Shown here: one piece after another, positions 26,168 to 38,085 of the stretch | Numbering within the stretch: position 1 is the first letter of the stretch | Layout of the letters: the number at the start of each line of letters is the position of its first letter | Source: Paenibacillus ehimensis NBRC 15659 | GTDB lineage: Bacteria; Bacillota; Bacilli; Paenibacillales; NBRC-103111 | Length of the DNA: 58,980 nucleotides | Reading direction: 5' to 3' | Assembly: GCF_004000785.1 (NCBI RefSeq) | Contig: NZ_BILX01000040.1 | Location: 1-58,980, forward strand | Notes under the pieces: generated by a model | The model's input: the letters and a program-made list of their open reading frames with translations, nothing else | What the model was told of the DNA's origin: nothing | Databases searched by the model: none | Translations under genes and position numbers: made by a program

Positions 26168-26239
26168 GCCGGTCGGTAAAACGGATCGGGAGCGGTAGAG
26201 GGCGGGAACGCGAATCTTAATGCTGTAACGCGGTGTCGC

Positions 26240-26319
26240 TTTAAATCAAATAGCACAAAAAACTGCCGAGACGATCTCGACACCGAGCTTGTTGAGAAAG
26301 AGTTTTTTGATTGAACACT
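26240..26319. repeat. Hairpin-rich intergenic element
   Basis: Contains ACTGCCGAGA, CGAGACGATCTCG (arms CGAGA/TCTCG) and outer arms AAAAAACT/AGTTTTTT around a loop of about 36 bases. A similar ACTAAAAGCTGCCGA starts the terminator right after it. It could be an additional terminator of the importer operon or a degenerate copy of the next hairpin. Confidence 0.4.
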
Positions 26320-26352
26320 AAAAGCTGCCGAAACTTTCTCGGCAGCTTTTTC
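26320..26352. terminator. Bidirectional terminator between the ABC importer and mtnA
   Basis: AGCTGCCGA (26323-26331) and TCGGCAGCT (26339-26347) form a perfect 9-bp stem with T-run on the plus strand and AAAA before it, giving four T on the minus strand. Confidence 0.85.
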
Positions 26353-26374
26353 TGTCTCTCCCAAAGGCCCGGGG

Positions 26375-27463
<1,089 letters not shown>

Positions 27464-27484
27464 GGTGCAAGCACACTCCTTTAT

Positions 27485-28690
27485 CTATTTCACGGCCTTC
27501 TCGGCGATTTCGATCATCTGCGCGATGGAGGTCGCCTGCCGGTTAAATTTGATGAGCGCGGTACCGATCGCGAGCGCCAGCCGTTGGGCGCGCTCTTTGG
27601 CCGCTTCGTCTTGAATTTGATTGATATCGGCCACCTGCGCCAGTCCGTGCACGCGGCGTACCATCTTGCTGCCGGTGAAGCCGAACGTATCCCGCAGCAC
27701 CTCTTGCATGTACCAGTCCTGATAGCCCGGCGTCCGCGCGATCCGGTCGGTGCCATGCTGGTTCCACAGCTCCCGGAACTCGCGGTCGAACGTTTCCCAT
27801 ACGTCGCGGACCGTGCCGGTCAAGTAGCTGCGGAAATCCTGGCGCGAAGCCTCGTCCTCGCCCCAGCCTTCCTGCGCGGCGAAGTTCAGCAGCAGGTTGG
27901 CAAATACCGCGCCGATATCGAAGCCCATCGGGCCGTAGTAGGCGAACTCCGGATCGATGACCTTGGTCGAATCCGGCTTGATGAAGATGCTGCCGGTGTG
28001 CAGATCGCCGTGCAGCAGCGCTTGGGCGTGGGTCAGAAACTTCTCGCGAAGAATCGCCACTTCCAGATGAAGCCCGGTATCCTGCCAGATGGCGGCAACG
28101 GCGTCGCGAATGGCCGGCGGAACGTTATTGTTCGGCGAATCGGTGTACGGATCGTCAAAAATCAGGTCCTCGGTAATTTTGCACAGCTCCGGGTTGATGA
28201 ACCGTTTGACCCGTTCTTTTTTCTCCTGCTGGTTCATGCCGAGATCGGACGTGTAAAAAAGAGTACGGGCCAAAAACGTTCCGATATGCCCGGCGAACAG
28301 CGGGTATTGGTTACGCTCGATCAAACCTTTGCGCATGATCGTATGGTCGCTCAAATCCTGCATGACCGTAAGCGCCAAGTCCGGCTCATAGGCGTACACG
28401 TGCGGGACAAGGTCGGGGCACAGCGATTCCTGAATCATCAGCGCTTCGCTCTCGATCCGGGCGCGGTCCAAGGTCAGGGGCCACGATTCGCCTACGACTT
28501 TGGCATACGGGAGCGCTTGCTTAAGAATGATGCTTTTCCCGGTGGAAGGCTCCGAAATATGGAACACCAGATTCAAGTTGCCGTCCCCGATTTCCCGGCT
28601 CGTGAGCTCGGAATCGGGTTGAAACAGGTCGGGTAATCTTCTTGCATATGCGATGGCTTCCGATTCCGTCAGCGGATGATATGCGGACAT
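27485..28690 (-). CDS. mtnK: S-methyl-5-thioribose kinase
   Basis: Phosphorylates methylthioribose with ATP, the entry step of methionine salvage in Bacillales. 401 residues, as usual. Motifs of the aminoglycoside-kinase-like fold are present: EIGDGNLNLVFHI near the N-terminus, LLHGDLHTGSIFIK (catalytic loop with the Asp) and VIDPEFAYYGPMGFDIG. The ATG at 28690 is chosen; GGAGG lies 10 bases upstream, while upstream in-frame starts have no site. The 210 bases before it show no S-box (SAM riboswitch), though mtnKA is often under one in Bacillus. Confidence 0.95.
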   Translation of the reverse strand: MSAYHPLTESEAIAYARRLPDLFQPDSELTSREIGDGNLNLVFHISEPSTGKSIILKQALPYAKVVGESWPLTLDRARIESEALMIQESLCPDLVPHVYAYEPDLALTVMQDLSDHTIMRKGLIERNQYPLFAGHIGTFLARTLFYTSDLGMNQQEKKERVKRFINPELCKITEDLIFDDPYTDSPNNNVPPAIRDAVAAIWQDTGLHLEVAILREKFLTHAQALLHGDLHTGSIFIKPDSTKVIDPEFAYYGPMGFDIGAVFANLLLNFAAQEGWGEDEASRQDFRSYLTGTVRDVWETFDREFRELWNQHGTDRIARTPGYQDWYMQEVLRDTFGFTGSKMVRRVHGLAQVADINQIQDEAAKERAQRLALAIGTALIKFNRQATSIAQMIEIAEKAVK

Positions 28691-28902
28691 GGGGTGAATT
28701 CCTCCTTTTTCCATATGAAAACTGCCATTCTCTCTAGTATAAATCAATTTGGGTTGCGTTGGAATAGAGGAAATGCGTTTTCCGGGCGCGTATTGATCCG
28801 GGTCCGGCCGTGTCTTTTACAAAATGTTCATACCCCGATAATATGCCCTTAACGCTGGGGGATAAAATAAAGGTAAATACGCGGAGCTGGAGGTTTTTAA
28901 TA

Positions 28903-29082
28903 ATGGAGAAACTTCTCGGAAAACTGCTGTTGGTCGCGGCGTGCTTCGCCATTCTGTGCGTGCTTGGGTGGTCCTCGCCGGCAAATCCGTCCGTAGCCCT
29001 GCATGCGAATCCTTTAAAAGCGAGTCACGAGCAGTACCAACGAATCTCAGCTTCCAATTATTTTGTACAGAACGGAAATTGA
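28903..29082 (+). CDS. Small membrane or secreted protein, 59 residues
   Basis: A protein of 59 residues not recognised as a known family. MEKLLGK is followed by a hydrophobic stretch (LLLVAACFAILCVLGW, about residues 8-23) and then a polar tail ending SNYFVQNGN. It could be a short membrane protein or a cleaved secreted peptide; AACF at residue 13 is not a clean lipobox. GGAGG lies 9 bases before the ATG at 28903, and a terminator follows the stop, both signs of a real gene. Between divergently read mtnK and a small minus-strand gene. Confidence 0.55.
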   Translation: MEKLLGKLLLVAACFAILCVLGWSSPANPSVALHANPLKASHEQYQRISASNYFVQNGN

Positions 29083-29102
29083 TCGGCGAACGATTGCATA
29101 GG

Positions 29103-29134
29103 AAAAAGGGGAGGCATGGACGCCTTCCCTTTTT
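29103..29134. terminator. Bidirectional terminator between two small genes
   Basis: AAAAAGGGGAGGC (29103-29115) and GCCTTCCCTTTTT (29122-29134) form a 13-bp stem with one G-T pair. It serves the small plus-strand gene and the convergent minus-strand gene. Confidence 0.85.
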
Positions 29135-29157
29135 GTTTGCGGAGCAAAAAGCCCGGG

Positions 29158-29325
29158 CTACTGCGTTCTTCTGCGATGCTCCACCAAGTCAATGGCTCCC
29201 AACACGACATGTGCGAGCCCGAAGCCGACGACCGCCGCGGCCGCCATCGGGAATTTGTTTCGCATAGCCGCGCCGGATGCTGCGACCGCCGTACCGAGAA
29301 CGGTTGGAATCAGACCTTCGCGCAT
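29158..29325 (-). CDS. Small conserved-looking hydrophobic protein, 55 residues
   Basis: A minus-strand gene too short for most gene finders. It reads MREGLIPTVLGTAVAASG, then GAAMRNKFPMAAAAV, then VGFGLAHVVLGAIDLVEHRR and ends at TAG (29158). The pattern is one or two short Gly/Ala-rich membrane helices with a basic end. I have a recollection of similar short proteins in other Bacillales but no function. The ATG at 29325 follows AGGAGAGTG, and a shared terminator lies behind the stop, so it is probably real. The longer plus-strand frame across it has neither ribosome site nor similarity. Confidence 0.7.
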   Translation of the reverse strand: MREGLIPTVLGTAVAASGAAMRNKFPMAAAAVVGFGLAHVVLGAIDLVEHRRRTQ

Positions 29326-29484
29326 TACTCTCACTCTCCTCGCAGCGGATTGAATGATGCAGCGTTTTTAGCATCGATTTTTGCGAACGTTTTTATGCTC
29401 TTTCGGAATTGCAATGTTTTGGCTGGAAATCTATAATAACGTAAACGAATGGGCAAAACTTACAAGGGAGGAAAACGCAAAAAG

Positions 29485-30060
29485 ATGATACCGCAAGGAC
29501 AGGCGGTCGGACTGAAGGAATGGGCCGTGGCCGTCGAGGCTTTGAAGCAGGGGAAGCAGATCCTGATTATGCGCAAAGGCGGCATCCGCGAGGAAACCCG
29601 GGATTTTCAAGTGCAGTCTGACAGCTTCTATTTGTATCCGACCTACGAGCATCAGCGCAAAGAGCTGATCAAGCCGGAGTTCGCGGAACGGGTGGACGAG
29701 CGGGCCCCCGAATGGAGCGGCGGGCAAGCGGAAATCGGATGCTACGCCGAGCTTGCCGAGGATATCCTGATCGAGACCGAGGAACGGCTTGACAGGCTGA
29801 AGCCGTTTCACATCTGGACGGACCGGCTTGCCGAAGAGAGGCTGAAGTGGAAGCGGACGAAGCCGCTGCATGTCATGCTGCTTAGAGTCTACGCACTGGA
29901 CGAGCCTGTGCGCATTCCGGTGCTGAACGAATATAACGGGTGCAAATCGTGGATGGGGCTTCCCGAATCGCTGCATGGGGCTCCGCGCCGGCCGGTGCTG
30001 ACGGACGAAGCTTTTGCGACGGAGGCCAACCGGATTCGGGAGGCGCTTGCTCAAAAATAG
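29485..30060 (+). CDS. DUF1802 family protein
   Basis: A cytoplasmic protein of 191 residues that matches the DUF1802 pattern: GLKEWAVAVEALKQGKQIL, IMRKGGIREETRDF and YLYPTYEHQRKELIKPE. Function of the family is unknown to me. The frame is open from 29449, but the ATG at 29485 with GGGAGGA 12 bases upstream is preferred and starts MIPQGQAVGLKEW. It lies directly upstream of the SUF operon promoter and has no visible terminator, so some read-through into suf is possible. Confidence 0.75.
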   Translation: MIPQGQAVGLKEWAVAVEALKQGKQILIMRKGGIREETRDFQVQSDSFYLYPTYEHQRKELIKPEFAERVDERAPEWSGGQAEIGCYAELAEDILIETEERLDRLKPFHIWTDRLAEERLKWKRTKPLHVMLLRVYALDEPVRIPVLNEYNGCKSWMGLPESLHGAPRRPVLTDEAFATEANRIREALAQK

Positions 30061-30107
30061 TTCCGGGAAATCCGCGGACGGGACTTTCTTGATTTTGCAT
30101 ATTGAGA

Positions 30108-30160
30108 TATAATATTATTATTGAGAATCACTGATAATCAGTTTGTAATGATTATCATTA
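30108..30160 (+). promoter_or_regulatory. SUF operon promoter with Fur-like operator
   Basis: A perfect -10 TATAAT (30108-30113) has only a weak -35 (TTTCTT) 17 bases before it. Downstream, TAATGATTATCATTA (30146-30160) is a 7-1-7 palindrome that matches the centre of the 19-bp Fur box at all but one base. GATAATCA (30133-30140) and TGATTATC (30149-30156) form another perfect inverted repeat, 8 bases apart. A Fur-type repressor bound here would block the start region. Iron-dependent control of SUF fits; PerR or Zur boxes fit less well. Confidence 0.65.
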
Positions 30161-30191
30161 AATAATAATTAAAACTCGGAGGCACGAAACT

Positions 30192-31022
30192 ATGGCAAAC
30201 GTACCGCATTTTACTATAGACGGTTTGAAAGCGACTGTCGAGGGCAAAGAGATTTTGAAAGGCCTTAGCTTGACGATTAAGGGCGGCGAAGTGCATGCGA
30301 TCATGGGACCGAACGGAACGGGCAAAAGTACGCTGGCGTCCACCCTCATGGGCCACCCGAAATACGAAGTGACGGAAGGCAGCGTGACGCTGAACGGCGA
30401 GGACGTGCTTGAGATGGCGACGGACGAAAGAGCGCGTGCCGGCCTGTTTCTTGCTATGCAGTACCCGAGTGAAATTACCGGCGTGACGAATGCGGACTTC
30501 CTGCGCAGCGCGATCAATGCCCGCCGCGAGGAAGGCAGCGAAATTTCGCTGATCAAATTCATCCGCCAGATGGAAGCGAAAATGAAGGAGCTGGAGATCA
30601 ATCCCGAGTTCATGCACCGCTATTTGAACGAAGGCTTCTCCGGCGGCGAGAAGAAGCGCAACGAAATTCTGCAAATGATGATGCTGGATCCGAGCATCGT
30701 TATTCTTGACGAGATCGACTCGGGCCTCGATATCGACGCGCTGCGCATCGTGGCGACGGGCGTGAACGCGATGCGTTCCGAAGACCGCGGCTTCCTGATC
30801 ATCACCCACTACCAACGCCTGCTTAACTACATCACGCCGGACTACGTTCACGTGATGATGCAAGGGCGCATCGTGAAATCCGGCGGACCGGAGCTGGCTC
30901 AGCGTCTGGAGAACGAAGGGTATGATTGGGTCAAAGAAGAGCTTGGGATCGTGGACGAGCGGGTAGGCCAGGACGAAGAGGAATTCAAGATTCCGATGAA
31001 TACGACGGCTCCGAAATACTAA
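30192..31022 (+). CDS. sufC: Fe-S cluster assembly ATPase SufC
   Basis: Soluble ABC-type ATPase that works with SufB and SufD in the scaffold complex for iron-sulfur cluster assembly. The protein is 276 residues as read here, which includes a short C-terminal tail ([20 protein letters not shown]). Walker A is GPNGTGKST, the signature is FSGGEKKR, Walker B is [12 protein letters not shown] and the switch His is in [14 protein letters not shown] lies 9 bases before the ATG. First gene of sufC-D-S-U-B, the order seen in Bacillus. Confidence 0.96.
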   Translation: MANVPHFTIDGLKATVEGKEILKGLSLTIKGGEVHAIMGPNGTGKSTLASTLMGHPKYEVTEGSVTLNGEDVLEMATDERARAGLFLAMQYPSEITGVTNADFLRSAINARREEGSEISLIKFIRQMEAKMKELEINPEFMHRYLNEGFSGGEKKRNEILQMMMLDPSIVILDEIDSGLDIDALRIVATGVNAMRSEDRGFLIITHYQRLLNYITPDYVHVMMQGRIVKSGGPELAQRLENEGYDWVKEELGIVDERVGQDEEEFKIPMNTTAPKY

Positions 31023-31051
31023 GCTATCGAAAGGGAACAGGAGGATTAACC

Positions 31052-34003
<2,952 letters not shown>

Positions 34004-34018
34004 GGAGGTATGGCACCC

Positions 34019-35416
34019 ATGGCTAAGAAAATGCCGGAATTGGAAGAATATAAATATGGGTTTCGCGACGAGCACAAAGCCGTGTTTCAGAGCGGAAAAG
34101 GCCTGACCCGCGAAATCGTCACCGAGATTTCCAGAATGAAGGGCGAACCGGAATGGATGCTGGAGTTCCGCTTGAAGTCTTTGGAGCAGTTTTTGAAAAT
34201 GCCGATGCCGCGTTGGGGCGGTAACATGGACGATCTGGATTTCGACGATATTCAATACTACGTGAAGCCTTCCGAAAAACAGGGGAAAACGTGGGAAGAA
34301 GTGCCGACGGAAATCAAGGAAACGTTCGACAAGCTCGGGATCCCGGAGGCGGAGCAGAAGTTCCTGGCGGGCGTATCCGCCCAGTACGAGTCCGAGGTCG
34401 TCTACCACAGCATGCAGAAGGATCTGGAAGAGCAAGGCGTGCTGTTTATGGATACGGACACGGCGCTTAAAGAACACCCGGAAATTTTCAAAAAGTATTT
34501 CGGGACGATCATTCCGCCGAGCGACAATAAATTCGCCGCACTGAACAGCGCGGTATGGTCCGGCGGCAGCTTCATCTACGTGCCGAAGGGCGTGAAGGTG
34601 GAAATTCCGCTGCAAGCTTACTTCCGGATCAACTCGGAAAACATGGGGCAGTTCGAGCGCACGCTCATCATCGCCGACGAAGGCAGCTTCGTGCATTACG
34701 TCGAAGGTTGTACGGCTCCGGTCTACAGCACGAACTCGCTGCACAGCGCCGTTGTTGAGATCATCTGCCTTAAAGACTCCCGTGTCCGCTACACCACGAT
34801 TCAGAACTGGGCGCCGAACATTTATAATCTGGTTACGAAACGTGCGGTTGCGGAAGAAAATGCGACCATGGAGTGGGTTGACGGCAACATCGGCTCCAAG
34901 CTGACGATGAAATATCCTGCGGTTGTGCTGAAAGGCCGCGGCGCAAAAGGCATGGTGCTTTCCATCGCCGTTGCGGGCAAAGGCCAGCATCAGGATGCCG
35001 GTGCGAAAATGACGCACTTGGCACCGGATACGACCTCCACGATCGTCTCCAAATCGATCAGCAAGCACGGCGGGAAAGTGACGTACCGCGGCTTGGCTTC
35101 GTTCGGACGCAACTCGGAAGGCTCCAAAGCGAACATCAAGTGCGATACGCTCATCATGGATAACGAATCGACGTCCGATACGATTCCATACAATGAAATC
35201 ATGAACGACAACATTACGCTGGAGCACGAAGCGACCGTCTCGAAAGTATCCGAGGATCAGCTGTTCTACCTGATGAGCCGCGGATTGACGGAAGCGGAAG
35301 CGACGCAAATGATCGTTATGGGCTTCATCGAGCCGTTCACGAAAGAACTGCCGATGGAATACGCGGTCGAAATGAACCGTCTCATCAAATTCGAAATGGA
35401 AGGCTCGATCGGCTAA
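34019..35416 (+). CDS. sufB: Fe-S cluster assembly protein SufB
   Basis: Core scaffold of the SUF complex, 465 residues, typical size. The family sequence is clear: [15 protein letters not shown] at the start, SSIPPSDN-like [39 protein letters not shown] with the conserved Cys, and [20 protein letters not shown]. The ATG at 34019 is used, 9 bases after AAGGAGGT; the ATG at 34010 abuts the ribosome site. Last gene of the operon, followed by a strong hairpin terminator. Confidence 0.96.
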   Translation: MAKKMPELEEYKYGFRDEHKAVFQSGKGLTREIVTEISRMKGEPEWMLEFRLKSLEQFLKMPMPRWGGNMDDLDFDDIQYYVKPSEKQGKTWEEVPTEIKETFDKLGIPEAEQKFLAGVSAQYESEVVYHSMQKDLEEQGVLFMDTDTALKEHPEIFKKYFGTIIPPSDNKFAALNSAVWSGGSFIYVPKGVKVEIPLQAYFRINSENMGQFERTLIIADEGSFVHYVEGCTAPVYSTNSLHSAVVEIICLKDSRVRYTTIQNWAPNIYNLVTKRAVAEENATMEWVDGNIGSKLTMKYPAVVLKGRGAKGMVLSIAVAGKGQHQDAGAKMTHLAPDTTSTIVSKSISKHGGKVTYRGLASFGRNSEGSKANIKCDTLIMDNESTSDTIPYNEIMNDNITLEHEATVSKVSEDQLFYLMSRGLTEAEATQMIVMGFIEPFTKELPMEYAVEMNRLIKFEMEGSIG

Positions 35417-35446
35417 GTTTTCCTTTCCGGCTAAGCATGAAATACG

Positions 35447-35510
35447 AAATACGTATCTGCGGCGACGTTTACACTTTGGTGTAAAGTTGCCCGGATACGT
35501 ATTTTTTTAT
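35447..35510 (+). terminator. Terminator of the SUF operon
   Basis: AAATACGTATC (35447-35457) pairs with GATACGTATTT (35494-35504) followed by a T-run. A second hairpin, TTTACAC-TTTG-GTGTAAA, sits in its loop. Confidence 0.85.
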
Positions 35511-35527
35511 AAGAATGAGGGAGAGAC

Positions 35528-36211
35528 ATGGACAAACTTCAATACCTGTCACAATTCAATCTGCTGAATTCGCTGTCGATGGAAGATTTAATTGAAATGG
35601 ATCAGTTAACTTCGATAACTACGGTTGCGAAAAATCAGTTTATCCAAACGCCGGACACTTTCACCGAGGGGCTTTACTTTGTGAAGAAAGGGAAGGTCCG
35701 CCTGTATAAGCTTAATGCCGAAGGCAAGCAGTTCACTCTTGATATCCTCAGCGAAGGCAACGTGTTCGGCGAAGTGGCCGGAATTTCATTTGGCACAAGA
35801 GAGCTGTACATAGAAGCGGTGGAAGAATGTCACATTTGCTTGATGAATAAGGAAAGATTCGAAAGTTTTTTAATTCATCATCCCCGGTTTATGATGAGTT
35901 TAATGAAAGTATTGAGCGAACGAATGATCGATATGAGCCATCTGGCTCAGAGCCTGGCCCTTGCAAAGCTGCATGACAAAATTTTATTTGTTCTTATGAA
36001 GCTTTCCGACCAGTTTGGCGGTACGGAGGATTGCGAATTTTACAAAATCGACATTCCTCTTTCCCATCAAGAAATTGCCAATTTTGTCGGCGCAACCCGA
36101 GAGGCCGTTACGGCAGCCCTTCAGGACCTTGTGAAAGAACAAGTGATTAAAACCGGATTCAAAACGATCTACATTCACCGGCACAAGCTTTTGGAGAGGA
36201 ACGTCATTTAA
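35528..36211 (+). CDS. Crp/Fnr-family transcription regulator
   Basis: Regulator of 227 residues. Residues 1-125 form a cyclic-nucleotide-binding type beta-roll (GLYFVKKGKVRLYKL, GNVFGEVAGISFGTR) and the C-terminal part carries the helix-turn-helix LSHQEIANFVGATREAVTAA. No cluster of four N-terminal Cys is present, so it is not a classical iron-sulfur Fnr. Effector unknown. GGGAGAG precedes the ATG. It is separated by 99 bases from a peroxiredoxin-like gene whose leader holds a long palindrome; it may regulate that gene. Confidence 0.88.
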   Translation: MDKLQYLSQFNLLNSLSMEDLIEMDQLTSITTVAKNQFIQTPDTFTEGLYFVKKGKVRLYKLNAEGKQFTLDILSEGNVFGEVAGISFGTRELYIEAVEECHICLMNKERFESFLIHHPRFMMSLMKVLSERMIDMSHLAQSLALAKLHDKILFVLMKLSDQFGGTEDCEFYKIDIPLSHQEIANFVGATREAVTAALQDLVKEQVIKTGFKTIYIHRHKLLERNVI

Positions 36212-36266
36212 GGTTCCGGCCGCAGTTGTAAGCTGGATTACATCTTTCCCTTAAGAAAAAGAAGTA

Positions 36267-36292
36267 TCGTATAGAGGCTAAAAACTATACGA
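36267..36292. promoter_or_regulatory. Palindrome TCGTATAG-N10-CTATACGA before the peroxiredoxin-like gene
   Basis: Perfect 8-bp arms (36267-36274 and 36285-36292) around 10 bases. It ends 4 bases before the GGAGAG ribosome site. It may be an operator for the Crp/Fnr regulator encoded just upstream or a hairpin in the mRNA leader that covers the ribosome site. Confidence 0.45.
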
Positions 36293-36310
36293 AATGGAGA
36301 GTTGATTCTT

Positions 36311-36976
36311 ATGGAAAAGACGTCGATTCAAAGGTTGCTGCCTGAATTGGAAGCGGCGACGGCACAAATGAAGCGGATACTCCCTCAAGAAGCGTTGGAT
36401 GCGTTCGAAACGTCGATCCGCGAGCTTCGGGAATCCGGTGTAGGTACGGGATTGGAGCTTGGAACCAAAGCACCTGACTTTACTTTGACGGCTCATACAG
36501 GGAGCAAAATCACGTTGTCTGAGGAAACGGCTAAGGGTCCCGTTGTGCTTACCTTTTATCGCGGCGGATGGTGCCCCTTTTGCAACTTGCAGTTGGCGGC
36601 CTATGAGAGAATATGGAGCGACATTCGAGCGGCCGGCGCTCAGCTCATAGCGGTCAGTCCCCAAACTTCCGATCAGTCCAACCTTCTCAACGAAAAGCAT
36701 CGGTTGAGTTTTCCTCTCTTAAGCGATACATATAATCAAACAGCGGAACAATACAATTTGAAATTTAAAATGCCCGATCATTTGCAAGACATTTACAGGT
36801 CGCTGGGTATTTCCCTGGATGCCTTTAACGGCGACCACTCCTGGGAGCTCCCTGTGTCTGCTACTTTCATTATGGATAAAGAACGAATCATCCGTGCGGC
36901 TCAGGTGGATGCGGATTACAAAAAGCGCATGGAGCCTGCCGAAATCATACGGATGCTTAATTCCATCTTGACGTAG
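36311..36976 (+). CDS. Peroxiredoxin-like (AhpC/TSA family) protein
   Basis: Thioredoxin-fold protein of 221 residues. The motif GGWCPFCNLQ gives two Cys three apart (CxxC), unlike typical 2-Cys peroxiredoxins, and fits the Prx-like subgroup that often has an extended N-terminus, here about 55 residues. Conserved LGTKAPDFTL and the strand VVLTFYRGG precede it. Likely reduces peroxides in the cytoplasm with help of thioredoxin. The ATG at 36311 lies 9 bases after GGAGAG. The next gene starts 12 bases after its stop, so both are co-transcribed. Confidence 0.85.
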   Translation: MEKTSIQRLLPELEAATAQMKRILPQEALDAFETSIRELRESGVGTGLELGTKAPDFTLTAHTGSKITLSEETAKGPVVLTFYRGGWCPFCNLQLAAYERIWSDIRAAGAQLIAVSPQTSDQSNLLNEKHRLSFPLLSDTYNQTAEQYNLKFKMPDHLQDIYRSLGISLDAFNGDHSWELPVSATFIMDKERIIRAAQVDADYKKRMEPAEIIRMLNSILT

Positions 36977-36988
36977 CGGGGGGCAGCA

Positions 36989-37852
36989 ATGGAACAGGAA
37001 AAGACAGTTCCCGTATCCGGCGCGATTTTACAGCGGAAGGGAGCGCAAAAGGCCGTCGATATCCCGGAAGCTGTGATCCAACTGCTGCAGAAAGGGGAAA
37101 TACAGACCGTAAATCTTACGGAATGGCTGGCTATCGATCATCTCAAGCTGCTGCAGCATCTGATCTGCGAGCTCGATTTGCATAAAGAATCGGATGTAAT
37201 CTTATCCGGTTTGGAACGGCTGAACCCAAAGAAGATCATGGGTATGCTCCCGGCCATTGCGAGAAAGTGGCTTAGTCTGTTGGAGCGTATGCCGGAAAAG
37301 GAAGGCTCCCGAATCTTCCATGCTTTAGCTTCTCATCGTTCGGATAGCGTGCGCTGTTGGGCGGGTTATATGATCGGATTGGACGAACGGTTAACGATCA
37401 GGCAAAAATTCACCGGCATTCGTCCGTTTGCTGCGGATTCCCATTTTGGCGTGCGCGAGATTGCCTGGATGGCTATGCGGGAATCGATTTCCAAACAATT
37501 ATCGGAATCCCTCGATATTTTGCGCGAGTGGGTGCGCGATGAGGATCCGAATATTCGCAGGTTTGCCGTCGAATCGCTCCGCCCGCAAGGCGTGTGGGCG
37601 AAGCATCTTGCCGAATTGAAAAAACAGCCCGAGCTGGCCCTTTCGCTTTTGGAGGAGGTGAAGTCCGACCCGGTGAAATATGTGCAAGATTCGGTAGGAA
37701 ATTGGCTGAACGATGCCGGTAAAACAAATCCGGACTGGGTGCGCCGGATTTGCAATGCGTGGCTGGAAGCTTCGGATACGAAGGAGACGAAACGAATCGT
37801 GGCCCGGGCGACAAGAAGCTTACTGAAAAACTCAAAGGAATCGTTACATTAG
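36989..37852 (+). CDS. HEAT-repeat protein, possibly DNA-alkylation-repair related
   Basis: An all-helical protein of 287 residues. Helical repeats in the middle, with RIFHALASHRSDSVRCWAGY, FGVREIAWMAMRESIS and DEDPNIRRFAVESLRPQGVW, resemble the HEAT-like repeats of the AlkC/AlkD family, DNA glycosylases for alkylated bases. The family Trp and Arg pattern at WVRDEDPNIRRFAVE is suggestive, but no catalytic Asp was confirmed. It could also be a general HEAT protein. It follows the peroxiredoxin-like gene by 12 bases and a terminator ends the unit, so a link to oxidative or alkylation stress is plausible. Confidence 0.55.
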   Translation: MEQEKTVPVSGAILQRKGAQKAVDIPEAVIQLLQKGEIQTVNLTEWLAIDHLKLLQHLICELDLHKESDVILSGLERLNPKKIMGMLPAIARKWLSLLERMPEKEGSRIFHALASHRSDSVRCWAGYMIGLDERLTIRQKFTGIRPFAADSHFGVREIAWMAMRESISKQLSESLDILREWVRDEDPNIRRFAVESLRPQGVWAKHLAELKKQPELALSLLEEVKSDPVKYVQDSVGNWLNDAGKTNPDWVRRICNAWLEASDTKETKRIVARATRSLLKNSKESLH

Positions 37853-37861
37853 ACTAAGGAT

Positions 37862-37914
37862 GAAAAGCCTCCATCGCCACCTTGGGAGCAAAGTGGTTTT
37901 GGAGGTTTTCACGT
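37862..37914 (+). terminator. Terminator after the HEAT-repeat gene
   Basis: GAAAAGCCTCCA (37862-37873) and TTGGAGGTTTTC (37899-37910) form an outer stem, and CCACCTT/AAAGTGG an inner one. A weak T-rich tail follows. Confidence 0.7.
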
Positions 37915-38085
37915 TCTTATGACACGGCGTCTTTTTGGACTCTGGATCGCAATCTTCCCGCAATTATGCGAGGGGATTGCGATTATTTGTTTCCAGCAAA
38001 CCGGGTGCATAGCCCGCTGACTCCTGCTTCATCCTATAAAGGGACCGAATTCCGGCGAATTCACGAATGAGAGGAGCATGGTGCG

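Noticed and set aside
29116..29436. 106-residue plus-strand frame
   Set aside because: Starts inside a terminator, has no ribosome site and covers a better minus-strand small gene.
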